A DNA stretch of 61,506 bases from an uncultured bacterium (lineage in GTDB: Bacteria > Nitrospirota > Thermodesulfovibrionia > Thermodesulfovibrionales > Dissulfurispiraceae), in contig CALEDV010000029.1 of NCBI GenBank assembly GCA_937949555.1, positions 1 to 61,506 of the forward strand, in the 5' to 3' direction. How positions within the stretch are numbered: position 1 is the stretch's first letter; each line of letters begins with the position of its first letter. The notes beneath the pieces are model-generated. The model had not been told where the DNA came from, made no database searches, and was given only the letters and a program-made list of their open reading frames with translations. Below, piece by piece: positions 8,477 through 16,960 of this stretch. A program made the position numbers and the translations under genes.

Positions 8477-8990
8477 TCTACCTACATCCCTCACCTTTAT
8501 AAGGATTGGGCTTATACCCTTCTTTATATTTATAACGCCTCAGAGCCCAGTGCTTGGAGTGGCAATATTTCTTGTAGCCTCTTTAACGGACTTCCTCGAC
8601 GGTTATTTAGCCAGACGGTCAAATCAGGTTACGAGGTTTGGAATAATAGTTGACCCTATCGCCGACAAGCTACTCATAATATCAGCCCTGATAATGCTCG
8701 TGGATATGGTCAGGCTCTCAGCATGGGTAGCTATAGTTATAATTGGAAGGGAGTTTATCGTGACAGTCATAAGGGTGGTTGCGCTCTCAAAAGGCATACT
8801 AATACCAGCAGAAAATGGAGGCAAGATAAAGACAGCAACCCAGATGGTGGCAATTGTATTTTTACTCCTTCCTGGCAGCGTTGTGGATATTGATTTCTAT
8901 GATGTTGGGCTTGTGTTAATTTACATATCCATGCTCTTTGCTCTGGTTTCAGGATACAAATATACCCTTGCCTTTTGGAGACAGCTATGA
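8457..8990 (+). CDS. pgsA: CDP-diacylglycerol--glycerol-3-phosphate 3-phosphatidyltransferase
   Basis: PgsA makes phosphatidylglycerol phosphate, the precursor of phosphatidylglycerol and cardiolipin. The 177-residue integral membrane protein has the family signature within LTDFLDGYLARRSNQVTRFG followed by DPIADKL (D-G-x2-A-R-x8-G-x3-D-x3-D). The N-terminal NLPTSLTFIRIGLIP matches the usual PgsA start. It overlaps kdsC by 20 bp and plsY by 4 bp, giving a membrane-lipid and LPS operon. It differs from the longer PssA upstream in its short length and IGREF motif. Confidence 0.93.
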   Translation: MHTFRFNLPTSLTFIRIGLIPFFIFITPQSPVLGVAIFLVASLTDFLDGYLARRSNQVTRFGIIVDPIADKLLIISALIMLVDMVRLSAWVAIVIIGREFIVTVIRVVALSKGILIPAENGGKIKTATQMVAIVFLLLPGSVVDIDFYDVGLVLIYISMLFALVSGYKYTLAFWRQL

Positions 8991-9670
8991 CAGAGAACGA
9001 CCCTTTCATAACCCTAACAATCTGCATCCTTTCCTTTTTGATAGGCTCAATACCCACAGGACTAATCGTCTCCAGATCAAAGGGTATTGACATAAGGAAG
9101 GTTGGCAGTGGGAATATAGGAGCCACCAATGTATTAAGGGCCTTGGGCAAAGAGGCAGCCCTAATAACGCTCATAGGAGATCTGTCAAAGGGCATTCTTC
9201 CTGTAGCGCTTGCCAATCTAACAGTAAATGCGATAGGACTGCAAAACCAAAACTATCCGATAAACTTATTTGGATTGTCTTATATAGCCAACAGCAAAGT
9301 CTTAATCCAAGGACTTGCTGGGTTCAGCGCAATACTTGGACATGACTTTTCAATCTTTTTGAGATTCAAAGGCGGCAAGGGGGTGGCTACAAGCTTGGGT
9401 TTTGTGCTTGCCTATGCGCCCCATGCAGGATTGATGACCGCAACAGCATGGTTATTAACTGCCCGCTGGACGAGGTTTTCTTCTCTGAGCGCCCTTGTTG
9501 CCTTTGCCTTGTCTCCCTTATTTGTTTACATGATTGACCCAATACCAGAGAAGATTATCCCTGTGGCTGCAGCAGCATTGCTCATATTTATAAGACATAA
9601 GGACAATATAATACGACTTATTAGAGGCGCTGAGGATAAGATAGGCTCTAAGGGCAGAAGAAATAAATAA
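8987..9670 (+). CDS. plsY: Acyl-phosphate:glycerol-3-phosphate acyltransferase
   Basis: PlsY transfers the acyl group from acyl-phosphate to glycerol-3-phosphate to form lysophosphatidic acid in the membrane. The 227-residue protein shows the conserved motifs GSIPTGLIVSR, SGNIGATNVLRALG and GHDFSIFLRFKGGKGVATSLG and several membrane helices. The ATG at 8987 was chosen over an in-frame TTG at 8975 because it has a GGAG ribosome-binding site and the ATGA overlap with pgsA. The PlsX partner is not in the window. Residues 75-105 are somewhat longer than in typical PlsY. Confidence 0.94.
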   Translation: MTENDPFITLTICILSFLIGSIPTGLIVSRSKGIDIRKVGSGNIGATNVLRALGKEAALITLIGDLSKGILPVALANLTVNAIGLQNQNYPINLFGLSYIANSKVLIQGLAGFSAILGHDFSIFLRFKGGKGVATSLGFVLAYAPHAGLMTATAWLLTARWTRFSSLSALVAFALSPLFVYMIDPIPEKIIPVAAAALLIFIRHKDNIIRLIRGAEDKIGSKGRRNK

Positions 9671-9694
9671 AAATATTCTTGAGGAGAGTTGATT

Positions 9695-12600
9695 ATGCCT
9701 AAAACAGAGGACATAAAAAAGATCATGCTAATCGGGTCAGGCCCCATAGTTATAGGTCAAGCCTGCGAGTTTGACTATTCTGGAACACAGGCATGCAAGG
9801 CCCTTAAAGAAGAAGGGATTGAGGTAGTGCTTGTAAACTCCAACCCTGCAACCATTATGACAGACCCTGAGCTTGCAGATGCTACCTATATAGAGCCTCT
9901 GCATAGGGATGTGTTGGAAAGTATCGTCAAAAAGGAGAGACCCGATGCCCTCTTGCCCACTATGGGAGGACAGACGGCTTTAAATCTGGCAGTCAGCCTC
10001 TCTGAGAGTGGATTCCTTGATAAAGAGGGGGTAAGGCTTATAGGGGCAAATCTTCAGGCGATAAAGAAGGCTGAGGACAGGCTGTTATTTAAAGAGGCAA
10101 TGAGGGCTATCGGCTTAAGGGTGCCAGAGAGCGTTGCAGTCAATAACATGGAAGAAGGCATGGCAGCTATAGATAGGACAGGCTTTCCTGCCATACTGAG
10201 ACCTGCCTTTACCCTCGGAGGCACAGGCGGAGGCATTGCCTATAATATTGAGGAATACAGAGACATGCTCCAAAGGGCCTTAAAGCTCAGTCCTGTTGGA
10301 CAGGTGCTCGTAGAACAGTCAGTGCTTGGCTGGAAAGAATATGAGCTTGAGGTCATGAGGGACAAAAAAGACAATGTAGTAATTATATGTTCCATAGAAA
10401 ACCTCGATCCTATGGGCATTCATACTGGAGACTCTATAACCGTAGCCCCTGCGCAGACACTGACGGACAAGGAATACCAGATTATGAGGGATGCCTCAAT
10501 TGCAGTGATAAGGGAGATTGGCGTTGATACAGGGGGCTCAAACATACAGTTTGCCATAAACCCTGCCAATGGCGAAATGGTGGTTATTGAAATGAATCCC
10601 AGGGTTTCTAGAAGCTCTGCGCTTGCAAGCAAGGCAACGGGTTTCCCCATCGCAAAGATTGCCGCAAAACTGGCAATAGGCTATACCCTTGATGAACTAC
10701 AAAACGATATAACCAGAGAGACTCCGGCATCCTTTGAGCCTGCCATTGACTATGTGGTGACAAAAATACCCCGCTTTACCTTCGAGAAGTTTCCAAGCGC
10801 TGACTCCACCCTAATAACGCAGATGAAGTCTGTGGGTGAAGTTATGGCTATTGGAAGGACCTTCAAGGAATCACTCCTGAAGGCAATCAGGAGCATGGAG
10901 ACCGGCTTCTCAGGCTTTGAACCACTTCAGACATCTCCTGAGGAACTCAAGGCGAAGCTTTCTATTGCCAATGCCGAGAGGCTATGGTATATAGCTCAAT
11001 CTCTTAGAGAAGGCATGTCTGTGCAAGAGATATGTAATCTCACCCTCATAGACCCATGGTTTATTAACAACATCAAAGATATTGTTGAACTTGAGAAACA
11101 TCTCATTGAACTCGGCAACAACAGCGCCAATGAGGAGAGGGTATCTTTGTTAAGGGAAGCAAAATCCATGGGATTCTCTGACAGGGAGATTGGACGTTTG
11201 CTTGGGAGATCCGAAAAAGAGATAAGAGACCTCCGTTTCGCAAGGGGCATATTGCCCACTTATAAGCTTGTGGATACCTGTGCAGCGGAATTTGAGGCAT
11301 ACACGCCCTATATGTATTCAAGCTACGAGAGACCTTTTTATTCCCTCTCAAGGGATGATCGCACCACACCCCCCCTTGAAGGAGAATCAGAATCTCTGCC
11401 CACCAACAGGAGGAAAATAATAATACTCGGTTCAGGGCCAAACCGCATAGGACAGGGCATAGAATTTGACTATTGTTGCGTCCATGCTGTATACGCCTTA
11501 AGGGAGCTTGGCTTTGAAACCATAATGGTCAACTGCAATCCTGAAACAGTCAGCACTGACTATGACACCTCCGACAGGCTTTATTTTGAGCCCCTGACTA
11601 TTGAGGATGTGCTGCATATAATTAAAAGAGAAAATCCCATAGGCGTGATTGTTCAATTTGGAGGACAGACCCCTCTTAAACTTGCAGTGCCTCTGGAGCG
11701 GGAGGGGGTTAATATATTGGGAACAAAGCCAGACGCTATAGACAGGGCTGAGGACAGGAGGAGGTTCAGTGAACTTCTCAACTCCCTCAATCTAAAACAA
11801 CCCCTCAGCGGCACTGCCCTATCGGTCCCTGAGGCTATAGATATTGCAAACAGGATAGGCTATCCTGTGTTGGTCAGACCCTCCTATGTGCTTGGTGGCA
11901 GGGCAATGGAAATCGTATATGACGAGCAATCGCTCAAAGACTATATGGTCAGGGCTGTGAAGGCATCGCCAGAACACCCAATACTCATTGACAAGTACTT
12001 AGAGGATGCCATTGAGGTAGATGTAGATGCCCTGTCTGATGGCGAGGATGTGCTCATAGGCGCCGTAATGGAGCATATTGAGGAGGCAGGTATCCACTCC
12101 GGCGACTCAGCCTGCTCGATACCACCCTATTCATTGCCCACTGAGTTGGTCGATATCATTAAGACGCAGACCAGGGCTCTGGCAAAGGAGCTTTCAGTAA
12201 TAGGACTTATGAATGTCCAATTTGCAGTGAAAGACAACGATATCTTTGTCCTTGAGGTCAACCCTCGGGGTTCAAGGACAATACCCTATGTCAGCAAGAC
12301 AATTGGGCTTCCCCTTGCCAAGATAGCGGCAAAGGTTATGGTAGGCAAGAAACTAAAGGAATTGGGTTTTGACAGGGACATTGAGATAAGGCATGTGGCT
12401 GTCAAGGAAGCTGTCTTTCCCTTCGACAAATTTCCGGGTGTTGACACTATTCTTGGCCCAGAGATGAAGTCCACAGGCGAGGTAATGGGCATTGATGAGG
12501 ACTTTGGTCTTGCCTATGCAAAGGCGCAGAGCGCCTCTAACAATCATCTGCCTTCAAAGGGCAAATGCTTTATAAGCGTAAAGGACAAAGACAAGCCAGC

Positions 12601-12994
12601 CATGGTAGAGATTGCCCGCAAACTAATTGAACTGGGTTTCACCCTTGTTGCCACCAAAGGCACTGCCTCATACCTGCGCGAGAGGGATATTCAAGTGGAT
12701 TTTATAAATAAGGTAACCGAAGGCAGACCCCATTGCGTAGATATGATAAAGAACAAAGAACTCAGTTTCATTATCAACACCGTTACAGGGGCTCAGGCTC
12801 AAAGGGATTCACTCTCTATCAGGAGAAGTGCCCTTCAGTATGGAGTGCCCTATACAACCACAATATCTGGGGCAAGGGCAGCGGTAAAGGCAATAGATAT
12901 GCTTCGCAGGAAGGAGATACATATAAAACCCCTTCAGGAGTATCACAAAAATATCTCTGCATCATACATAAGGGACAAGACAAAGGTTTCATGA
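9695..12994 (+). CDS. carB: Carbamoyl-phosphate synthase large subunit
   Basis: CarB makes carbamoyl phosphate from bicarbonate, ATP and glutamine-derived ammonia for arginine and pyrimidine synthesis. The 1099-residue protein has the duplicated layout: first ATP-grasp half (about 1-400; [19 protein letters not shown]), linker/oligomerisation region (about 400-550), second ATP-grasp half (about 560-940; [19 protein letters not shown]) and a C-terminal MGS-like allosteric domain (about 945-1090). It is slightly longer than the E. coli protein, with extra residues in the linker (near [13 protein letters not shown]). ATG 9695 follows GAGGAG; the upstream TTG is not needed. No carA is adjacent, so the small subunit is encoded elsewhere. 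Confidence 0.97.
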   Translation: MPKTEDIKKIMLIGSGPIVIGQACEFDYSGTQACKALKEEGIEVVLVNSNPATIMTDPELADATYIEPLHRDVLESIVKKERPDALLPTMGGQTALNLAVSLSESGFLDKEGVRLIGANLQAIKKAEDRLLFKEAMRAIGLRVPESVAVNNMEEGMAAIDRTGFPAILRPAFTLGGTGGGIAYNIEEYRDMLQRALKLSPVGQVLVEQSVLGWKEYELEVMRDKKDNVVIICSIENLDPMGIHTGDSITVAPAQTLTDKEYQIMRDASIAVIREIGVDTGGSNIQFAINPANGEMVVIEMNPRVSRSSALASKATGFPIAKIAAKLAIGYTLDELQNDITRETPASFEPAIDYVVTKIPRFTFEKFPSADSTLITQMKSVGEVMAIGRTFKESLLKAIRSMETGFSGFEPLQTSPEELKAKLSIANAERLWYIAQSLREGMSVQEICNLTLIDPWFINNIKDIVELEKHLIELGNNSANEERVSLLREAKSMGFSDREIGRLLGRSEKEIRDLRFARGILPTYKLVDTCAAEFEAYTPYMYSSYERPFYSLSRDDRTTPPLEGESESLPTNRRKIIILGSGPNRIGQGIEFDYCCVHAVYALRELGFETIMVNCNPETVSTDYDTSDRLYFEPLTIEDVLHIIKRENPIGVIVQFGGQTPLKLAVPLEREGVNILGTKPDAIDRAEDRRRFSELLNSLNLKQPLSGTALSVPEAIDIANRIGYPVLVRPSYVLGGRAMEIVYDEQSLKDYMVRAVKASPEHPILIDKYLEDAIEVDVDALSDGEDVLIGAVMEHIEEAGIHSGDSACSIPPYSLPTELVDIIKTQTRALAKELSVIGLMNVQFAVKDNDIFVLEVNPRGSRTIPYVSKTIGLPLAKIAAKVMVGKKLKELGFDRDIEIRHVAVKEAVFPFDKFPGVDTILGPEMKSTGEVMGIDEDFGLAYAKAQSASNNHLPSKGKCFISVKDKDKPAMVEIARKLIELGFTLVATKGTASYLRERDIQVDFINKVTEGRPHCVDMIKNKELSFIINTVTGAQAQRDSLSIRRSALQYGVPYTTTISGARAAVKAIDMLRRKEIHIKPLQEYHKNISASYIRDKTKVS

Positions 12995-13005
12995 AAAAGG
13001 GAGAA

Positions 13006-13050
13006 CTGCCCTTCTGACAGGCCTCTTGGCTGTCAGAACACCTAGGGCAG
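13006..13050 (+). terminator. Two-tier hairpin after carB, probable terminator
   Basis: The outer stem CTGCCCT/AGGGCAG (13006-13012 with 13044-13050) encloses a 9-bp stem TTCTGACAG/CTGTCAGAA (13012-13020 with 13030-13038). It begins 11 bp past the carB stop. There is no strong T-run, so it may be an inefficient terminator or an mRNA 3'-end stabiliser. Confidence 0.55.
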
Positions 13051-13141
13051 ATATTGTTTCGCTACCTTTAACAGGGAGGACAGGCAATGGTTGCAGCAGT
13101 TATATATTGGATGCAATTCCTTTTTTTATATGCCAAGAGAT

Positions 13142-13351
13142 CCTTAAATTGCCCATAGGAACCTGTAGGAGCAAGAGGGCATGTCTGAAAGCCTTTATAC
13201 TGCCACAGCGTTGATTAAAAAGGGCCATAGGTCATTCAGTCACCAAGAGGTGATTAGTTTGGCATTGTCTGTGAAGGTACAGAGGTCTCGTAAAAAGGTG
13301 TGGCAATAAGGCCTTTTCAGCACACCCTCTTACTCCTAGGGGCAATTTTGG
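13142..13351 (-). mobile_element. Dispersed hairpin repeat, copy 2 (inverted)
   Basis: Same family as copy 1 but in the opposite orientation. Its internal sequence (CACAGATAATGCCAAACT type) matches copy 3 rather than copies 1 and 4, and its central hairpin TCACC-TCTT-GGTGA is perfect. The two element ends are exchanged relative to the arms when compared with copies 1, 3 and 4. The flanks share only GAGAT, so any target duplication has decayed. It fills much of the 499-bp carB-glgC gap. The rest (13354-13493) holds no gene; only the glgC ribosome-binding site was recognised there. Confidence 0.8.
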
Positions 13352-13493
13352 GGAGATATAAACTCTATGCCCTTGTATGTTATATATTAAAAGGTCAGAG
13401 GCCTGTCCTAATAATGTACTAATTAGCAAAGGTTTTACAGCTTTTAGCCTAAAAACTTTTGACATTACTAAAGAATACCAAAGGAGGTAAAAC

Positions 13494-14723
13494 ATGGCAC
13501 ACCCAAAGACACTTGCCTTTATACTCGCAGGCGGCAAGGGAGAAAGGCTTTTTCCACTGACGGCATTTAGGTCTAAACCCTCTGTGCCCTTTGGTGGGAG
13601 ATACAGGATAGTGGATTTCGTGCTGAGTAACCTTGTCAATTCACAGATTTACTCAATCTATCTCCTTGTGCAATACAAGTCCCAATCTCTGATTGAGCAT
13701 ATAAGGAGGAATTGGGTGCTCTCCTCAGTCATGCGAGACCACTTTGTCACTGTAGTGCCGCCTCAGATGAGGATGGGTCCAGAGTGGTTTCAGGGCACCT
13801 CTGATGCCGTATTTCAAAACAGGGTCATAATCAACGAACTAAACCCTGATCTGGTGCTGGTCTTTGGGGCTGACCATATATACAGGATGAATGTCCGTCA
13901 GATGATAGACTTTCACATACAGTCAGGCGCTGCTGTAACGGTCTCCGCAAGGCCAGTGCCACTCTCAGAGGCGAGTGCCTTTGGGGTGATTGTGGCAGAC
14001 AGCGACAACAGGATAAGGGGATTTCAAGAAAAGCCCGCCAATCCTCAGCCTATGGCTGGCAATCCAGGGATGGCATATGTATCTATGGGCAATTATATAT
14101 TCTCTAAAACAGTGCTTATCAACGCAATAACAAAGGCACAACAGCTCAAGCAACACGATTTTGGCGCCCATGTTATACCCTCTCTGGTAGAGGAAGGCGA
14201 GAGGGTCTTTGCCTATGACTTCGCCAAAAATGACATCCCGGGGATGGCGCCTTATGAAGAAAAGGGCTACTGGAGAGATGTAGGGACCATCAAGGCCTTT
14301 GCAGAGGCACACAAGGACCTCTTAGGCGACTGTCCGCCCTTTGAGATAAACAATCGTCAGTGGCCAATCCACAACGCAGGCGCCCATGTGGCATCCTCAA
14401 AGATAATATCCGCAGAGATAAACAACAGCATTATTGCCGATGGAGCCGTTATCCGGGGTGCAAGGATATCCAATTCAGTATTGCGAAGCAATGTGGTAAT
14501 AGATGAGGATGTGGAAATAGAGGATTCCATCATTATGGACAATGTAACCATCAAAAAGGGCGCCAAACTTCACAGGGTAATAATTGACAAATTCAATGCT
14601 ATTGCTGAAGGCGAAGTAATTGGCTGTGATGCTGACAAGGATAGATTCTTTTGCCATATTGATGGCTGCGGTATTGCAATAGTTCCCAGGGGCGGCACAG
14701 TTGGTAAGATTACAAGACTATAG
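13494..14723 (+). CDS. glgC: Glucose-1-phosphate adenylyltransferase
   Basis: GlgC makes ADP-glucose for glycogen synthesis. The 409-residue protein begins with the nucleotidyltransferase motif FILAGGKGERLFPLT and continues with KPSVPFGGRYRIVDF, GTSDAVFQN, FGADHIYRM and YWRDVGTI. From about residue 290 it forms the left-handed beta-helix domain of hexapeptide-like repeats (ISNSVLRSNVVIDEDVEIED). The strong AAAGGAGG ribosome-binding site fixes the start. It precedes rimM by 17 bp and takes the place usually held by rpsP in the rimM-trmD-rplS operon. No glgA or glgB is present here. Confidence 0.94.
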   Translation: MAHPKTLAFILAGGKGERLFPLTAFRSKPSVPFGGRYRIVDFVLSNLVNSQIYSIYLLVQYKSQSLIEHIRRNWVLSSVMRDHFVTVVPPQMRMGPEWFQGTSDAVFQNRVIINELNPDLVLVFGADHIYRMNVRQMIDFHIQSGAAVTVSARPVPLSEASAFGVIVADSDNRIRGFQEKPANPQPMAGNPGMAYVSMGNYIFSKTVLINAITKAQQLKQHDFGAHVIPSLVEEGERVFAYDFAKNDIPGMAPYEEKGYWRDVGTIKAFAEAHKDLLGDCPPFEINNRQWPIHNAGAHVASSKIISAEINNSIIADGAVIRGARISNSVLRSNVVIDEDVEIEDSIIMDNVTIKKGAKLHRVIIDKFNAIAEGEVIGCDADKDRFFCHIDGCGIAIVPRGGTVGKITRL

Positions 14724-14740
14724 ATATTGGGTGTATTGCC

Positions 14741-15247
14741 TTGGATAATGACCTTGTAGTGATAGGCAGAATACTAAAGCCCTTAGGTTTTATTGGGGAA
14801 GTTCTTGTAGAGCCTCTTACCTTTGATCCAGACCGGTTTAAGTCTATCAATAGGGTAGCTCTTCAGGGGAATAGTGGTCTATTGTGGAAAGAGATCAGAT
14901 ATGTGCGCAAAAAGGGCAACCACTTAGTACTAAAGCTTGAAGGTTTTAACAACCCCGATGATACCATTCTTTTTAAGGGTTGTTATCTAAAAATAGATAA
15001 GGCCCTCTGCCCGGTCCTTCCTGAAGGCACTTATTACTACTATCAACTTGAAGGACTGTCAGTGTACGATGAGGAGGGCAATTTTTTGGGAGAAATATCC
15101 TCAATAATGAAGGCGGGTGGCGCTGATGTTTATGTCATTAAAGATCCTGAGGGCGGTGAAAGATTAATTCCTGCCCTGAGAGAGGTCATATTAAGCGTCA
15201 ATCTATCAGAAAAAAAAATGATTGTAAGACTTCTTGAAATGGTATAA
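14741..15247 (+). CDS. rimM: 16S rRNA processing protein RimM
   Basis: RimM is a chaperone of 30S subunit maturation that binds ribosomal protein S19. The 168-residue protein has the N-terminal RimM domain (VIGRILKPLGFIGEVLVEPLT) and the C-terminal PRC-barrel (about 90-165; YYYYQLEGLSVYDEEGNFLGEI). No ATG is available in frame near the N-terminus, so the TTG at 14741 is taken as start. The ribosome-binding site is poor, which may mean coupling to glgC. The order rimM-trmD-rplS-rnhB is standard. Confidence 0.93.
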   Translation: MDNDLVVIGRILKPLGFIGEVLVEPLTFDPDRFKSINRVALQGNSGLLWKEIRYVRKKGNHLVLKLEGFNNPDDTILFKGCYLKIDKALCPVLPEGTYYYYQLEGLSVYDEEGNFLGEISSIMKAGGADVYVIKDPEGGERLIPALREVILSVNLSEKKMIVRLLEMV

Positions 15248-15252
15248 AATAT

Positions 15253-15954
15253 ATGGCTTTAGGATTTGACATTGTTACTATCTTCCCTCAAGTAATCCTG
15301 TCTTATGTTCAGGAAAGCATACTAAAAAGGGCATCTAAGATGGGGCTTCTTGATGTGAAGACATACAATCTCAGGGACTATACCACAGACAGGCATAAGA
15401 GCGTTGACGACTATCCCTATGGAGGAGGGCCTGGCATGGTAATGAAGGTTGAGCCCATTTACAATGCTGTCAAGGCTATCAAGGCTGATGGGAAGGAGCG
15501 GATGGTTATAATGACAAGTCCACAGGGGAAGGTCTTCAGCCAAGAAATGGCTTCAGAGCTTGCCCGTTGCCAAAAGAGATTTATAATACTTTGCGGCAGA
15601 TATGAGGGCATTGATGAGAGGGTCAAAGAGCTCCTCGTAGATGAAGAATTGTCTATTGGAGACTATGTATTAACAGGCGGAGAGTTGGCAGCATTAATAA
15701 TAATCGACAGCCTTACAAGACTGATCCCTGGGGTGCTCGGCGATGCTGACTCAGCACAACAGGATTCCTTTTCTGAAGGGCTGTTGGATTATCCACACTA
15801 TACGAGACCCCCTGAGTTCATGGGATTAAAGGTGCCAGAAGTGTTGTTCTCTGGCAATCATAGAGAGATACAAGCATGGCGGGCACAGGAGTCCTTAAGA
15901 AGGACCCTGAAGAGAAGACCTGATTTGTTTATCAAGCATTATAAAGGGGCATAG
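15253..15954 (+). CDS. trmD: tRNA (guanine-N1-)-methyltransferase
   Basis: TrmD methylates G37 of tRNAs to prevent +1 frameshifting, using S-adenosylmethionine. The 233-residue SPOUT-class protein has the trefoil-knot motifs: DDYPYGGGPGMVMK, LCGRYEGIDERV, and SIGDYVLTGGELAALIIID. These are followed by the linker and C-terminal DYPHYTRPPEF and LFSGNHREI segments that form the catalytic dimer. It is 5 bp downstream of rimM and leads into rplS. Confidence 0.96.
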   Translation: MALGFDIVTIFPQVILSYVQESILKRASKMGLLDVKTYNLRDYTTDRHKSVDDYPYGGGPGMVMKVEPIYNAVKAIKADGKERMVIMTSPQGKVFSQEMASELARCQKRFIILCGRYEGIDERVKELLVDEELSIGDYVLTGGELAALIIIDSLTRLIPGVLGDADSAQQDSFSEGLLDYPHYTRPPEFMGLKVPEVLFSGNHREIQAWRAQESLRRTLKRRPDLFIKHYKGA

Positions 15955-15985
15955 CCCTGAAAAATAAATATGGGAGGATAAAAAG

Positions 15986-16330
15986 GTGAATCTGATTAAT
16001 GTTGTAGAGGAGAGATACAAAAAGGAGATGCCTGTTTTTTCAGTGGGAGATACAGTCAGGGTGCATGTTAAGGTTGTTGAGGGCGACAAGGAAAGGATAC
16101 AGCCCTATGAGGGTATAGTGATTGGCAGAAAAGGGGGAAGCATCAGAGAGACCTTTACAGTAAGAAAGATATCCTTTGGTGTAGGAGTAGAGAGGGTATT
16201 TCCCCTTCATTCGCCCTCTATAGATAAACTCGAGGTAATAAAACAAGGCGATGTGAGAAGGGCTAAGCTGTACTATCTTAGAGATAAAAAAGGCAAAGAG
16301 GCAAAGGTAAAGGAAAAGGACAGAAGATAA
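15986..16330 (+). CDS. rplS: 50S ribosomal protein L19
   Basis: L19 sits at the interface of the 30S and 50S subunits. The 114-residue protein shows [39 protein letters not shown] and [20 protein letters not shown], all typical. It starts at GTG 15986 with a GGGAGG ribosome-binding site. The C-terminus is lysine-rich and basic ([14 protein letters not shown]). Confidence 0.97.
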   Translation: MNLINVVEERYKKEMPVFSVGDTVRVHVKVVEGDKERIQPYEGIVIGRKGGSIRETFTVRKISFGVGVERVFPLHSPSIDKLEVIKQGDVRRAKLYYLRDKKGKEAKVKEKDRR

Positions 16331-16350
16331 GAACCAATCCCTTGCCTGTG

Positions 16351-16941
16351 ATGGATCTATACGAGTTTGACAGCCTTTACCGAAATGGTGGCTGTTCAGT
16401 GATTGCAGGAATAGATGAGGCAGGCAGGGGGCCCTTGGCAGGCCCTGTGGTCGCCGCAGCCGTCATATTGCCCGCTGACCTAAGGCTACAAGGGATAAGG
16501 GATTCAAAAAAGATTCGCCCAAGGGAGCGGGATTATTTGTATGACCTAATATCAGAAAATGCCCTGTCATTGGCTGTAGGATCATCAACGGCTGAGGAAA
16601 TTGACAGTCTCAACATCCTCGAGGCGAGTAAACTTGCAATGTGCAGAGCGCTTAACAGTTTGTCCATCCTTCCTGACCTGCTTTTAATTGATGCCCTAAA
16701 ACTTCCTCAGATTGAGAGAAAACAAGAAGCGATTATTAAGGGAGACAGTAAAAGCGCATCCATAGCAGCGGCCTCTATTATCGCCAAGGTTACAAGAGAT
16801 AGGATAATGATGGAATTCCATAGGCAGTATCCTCAATATGGCTTTGACAGACACAAGGGCTACCCTACAAAGGCTCACAGGGCATCTATCATGAGATTTG
16901 GATTATCACCCATCCACAGAAAGACCTTCAGACTCCTTTAA
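16351..16941 (+). CDS. rnhB: Ribonuclease HII
   Basis: RNase HII cleaves RNA in RNA/DNA hybrids and excises single ribonucleotides from DNA. The 196-residue protein contains GIDEAGRGPLAGPVVAAAVIL with the first catalytic Asp-Glu pair, LLIDALKLP, KGDSKSASIAAASIIAKVTRD and YGFDRHKGYPTKAH. ATG 16351 is preferred over the TTG at 16342. The gene follows rplS closely, as in many genomes, and precedes hypF by 19 bp. Confidence 0.95.
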   Translation: MDLYEFDSLYRNGGCSVIAGIDEAGRGPLAGPVVAAAVILPADLRLQGIRDSKKIRPRERDYLYDLISENALSLAVGSSTAEEIDSLNILEASKLAMCRALNSLSILPDLLLIDALKLPQIERKQEAIIKGDSKSASIAAASIIAKVTRDRIMMEFHRQYPQYGFDRHKGYPTKAHRASIMRFGLSPIHRKTFRLL

Positions 16942-16960
16942 AAGATCGAGGGTCTATCCT

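Noticed and set aside
9695..12994. carB length (1099 residues) as evidence of a fusion
   Set aside because: The extra residues are a short linker extension; the four-part domain order is standard and no added domain is visible.
13026..13214. 62-residue open frame after carB
   Set aside because: It runs through the terminator hairpin into repeat copy 2, lacks a ribosome-binding site and has no recognisable protein character.
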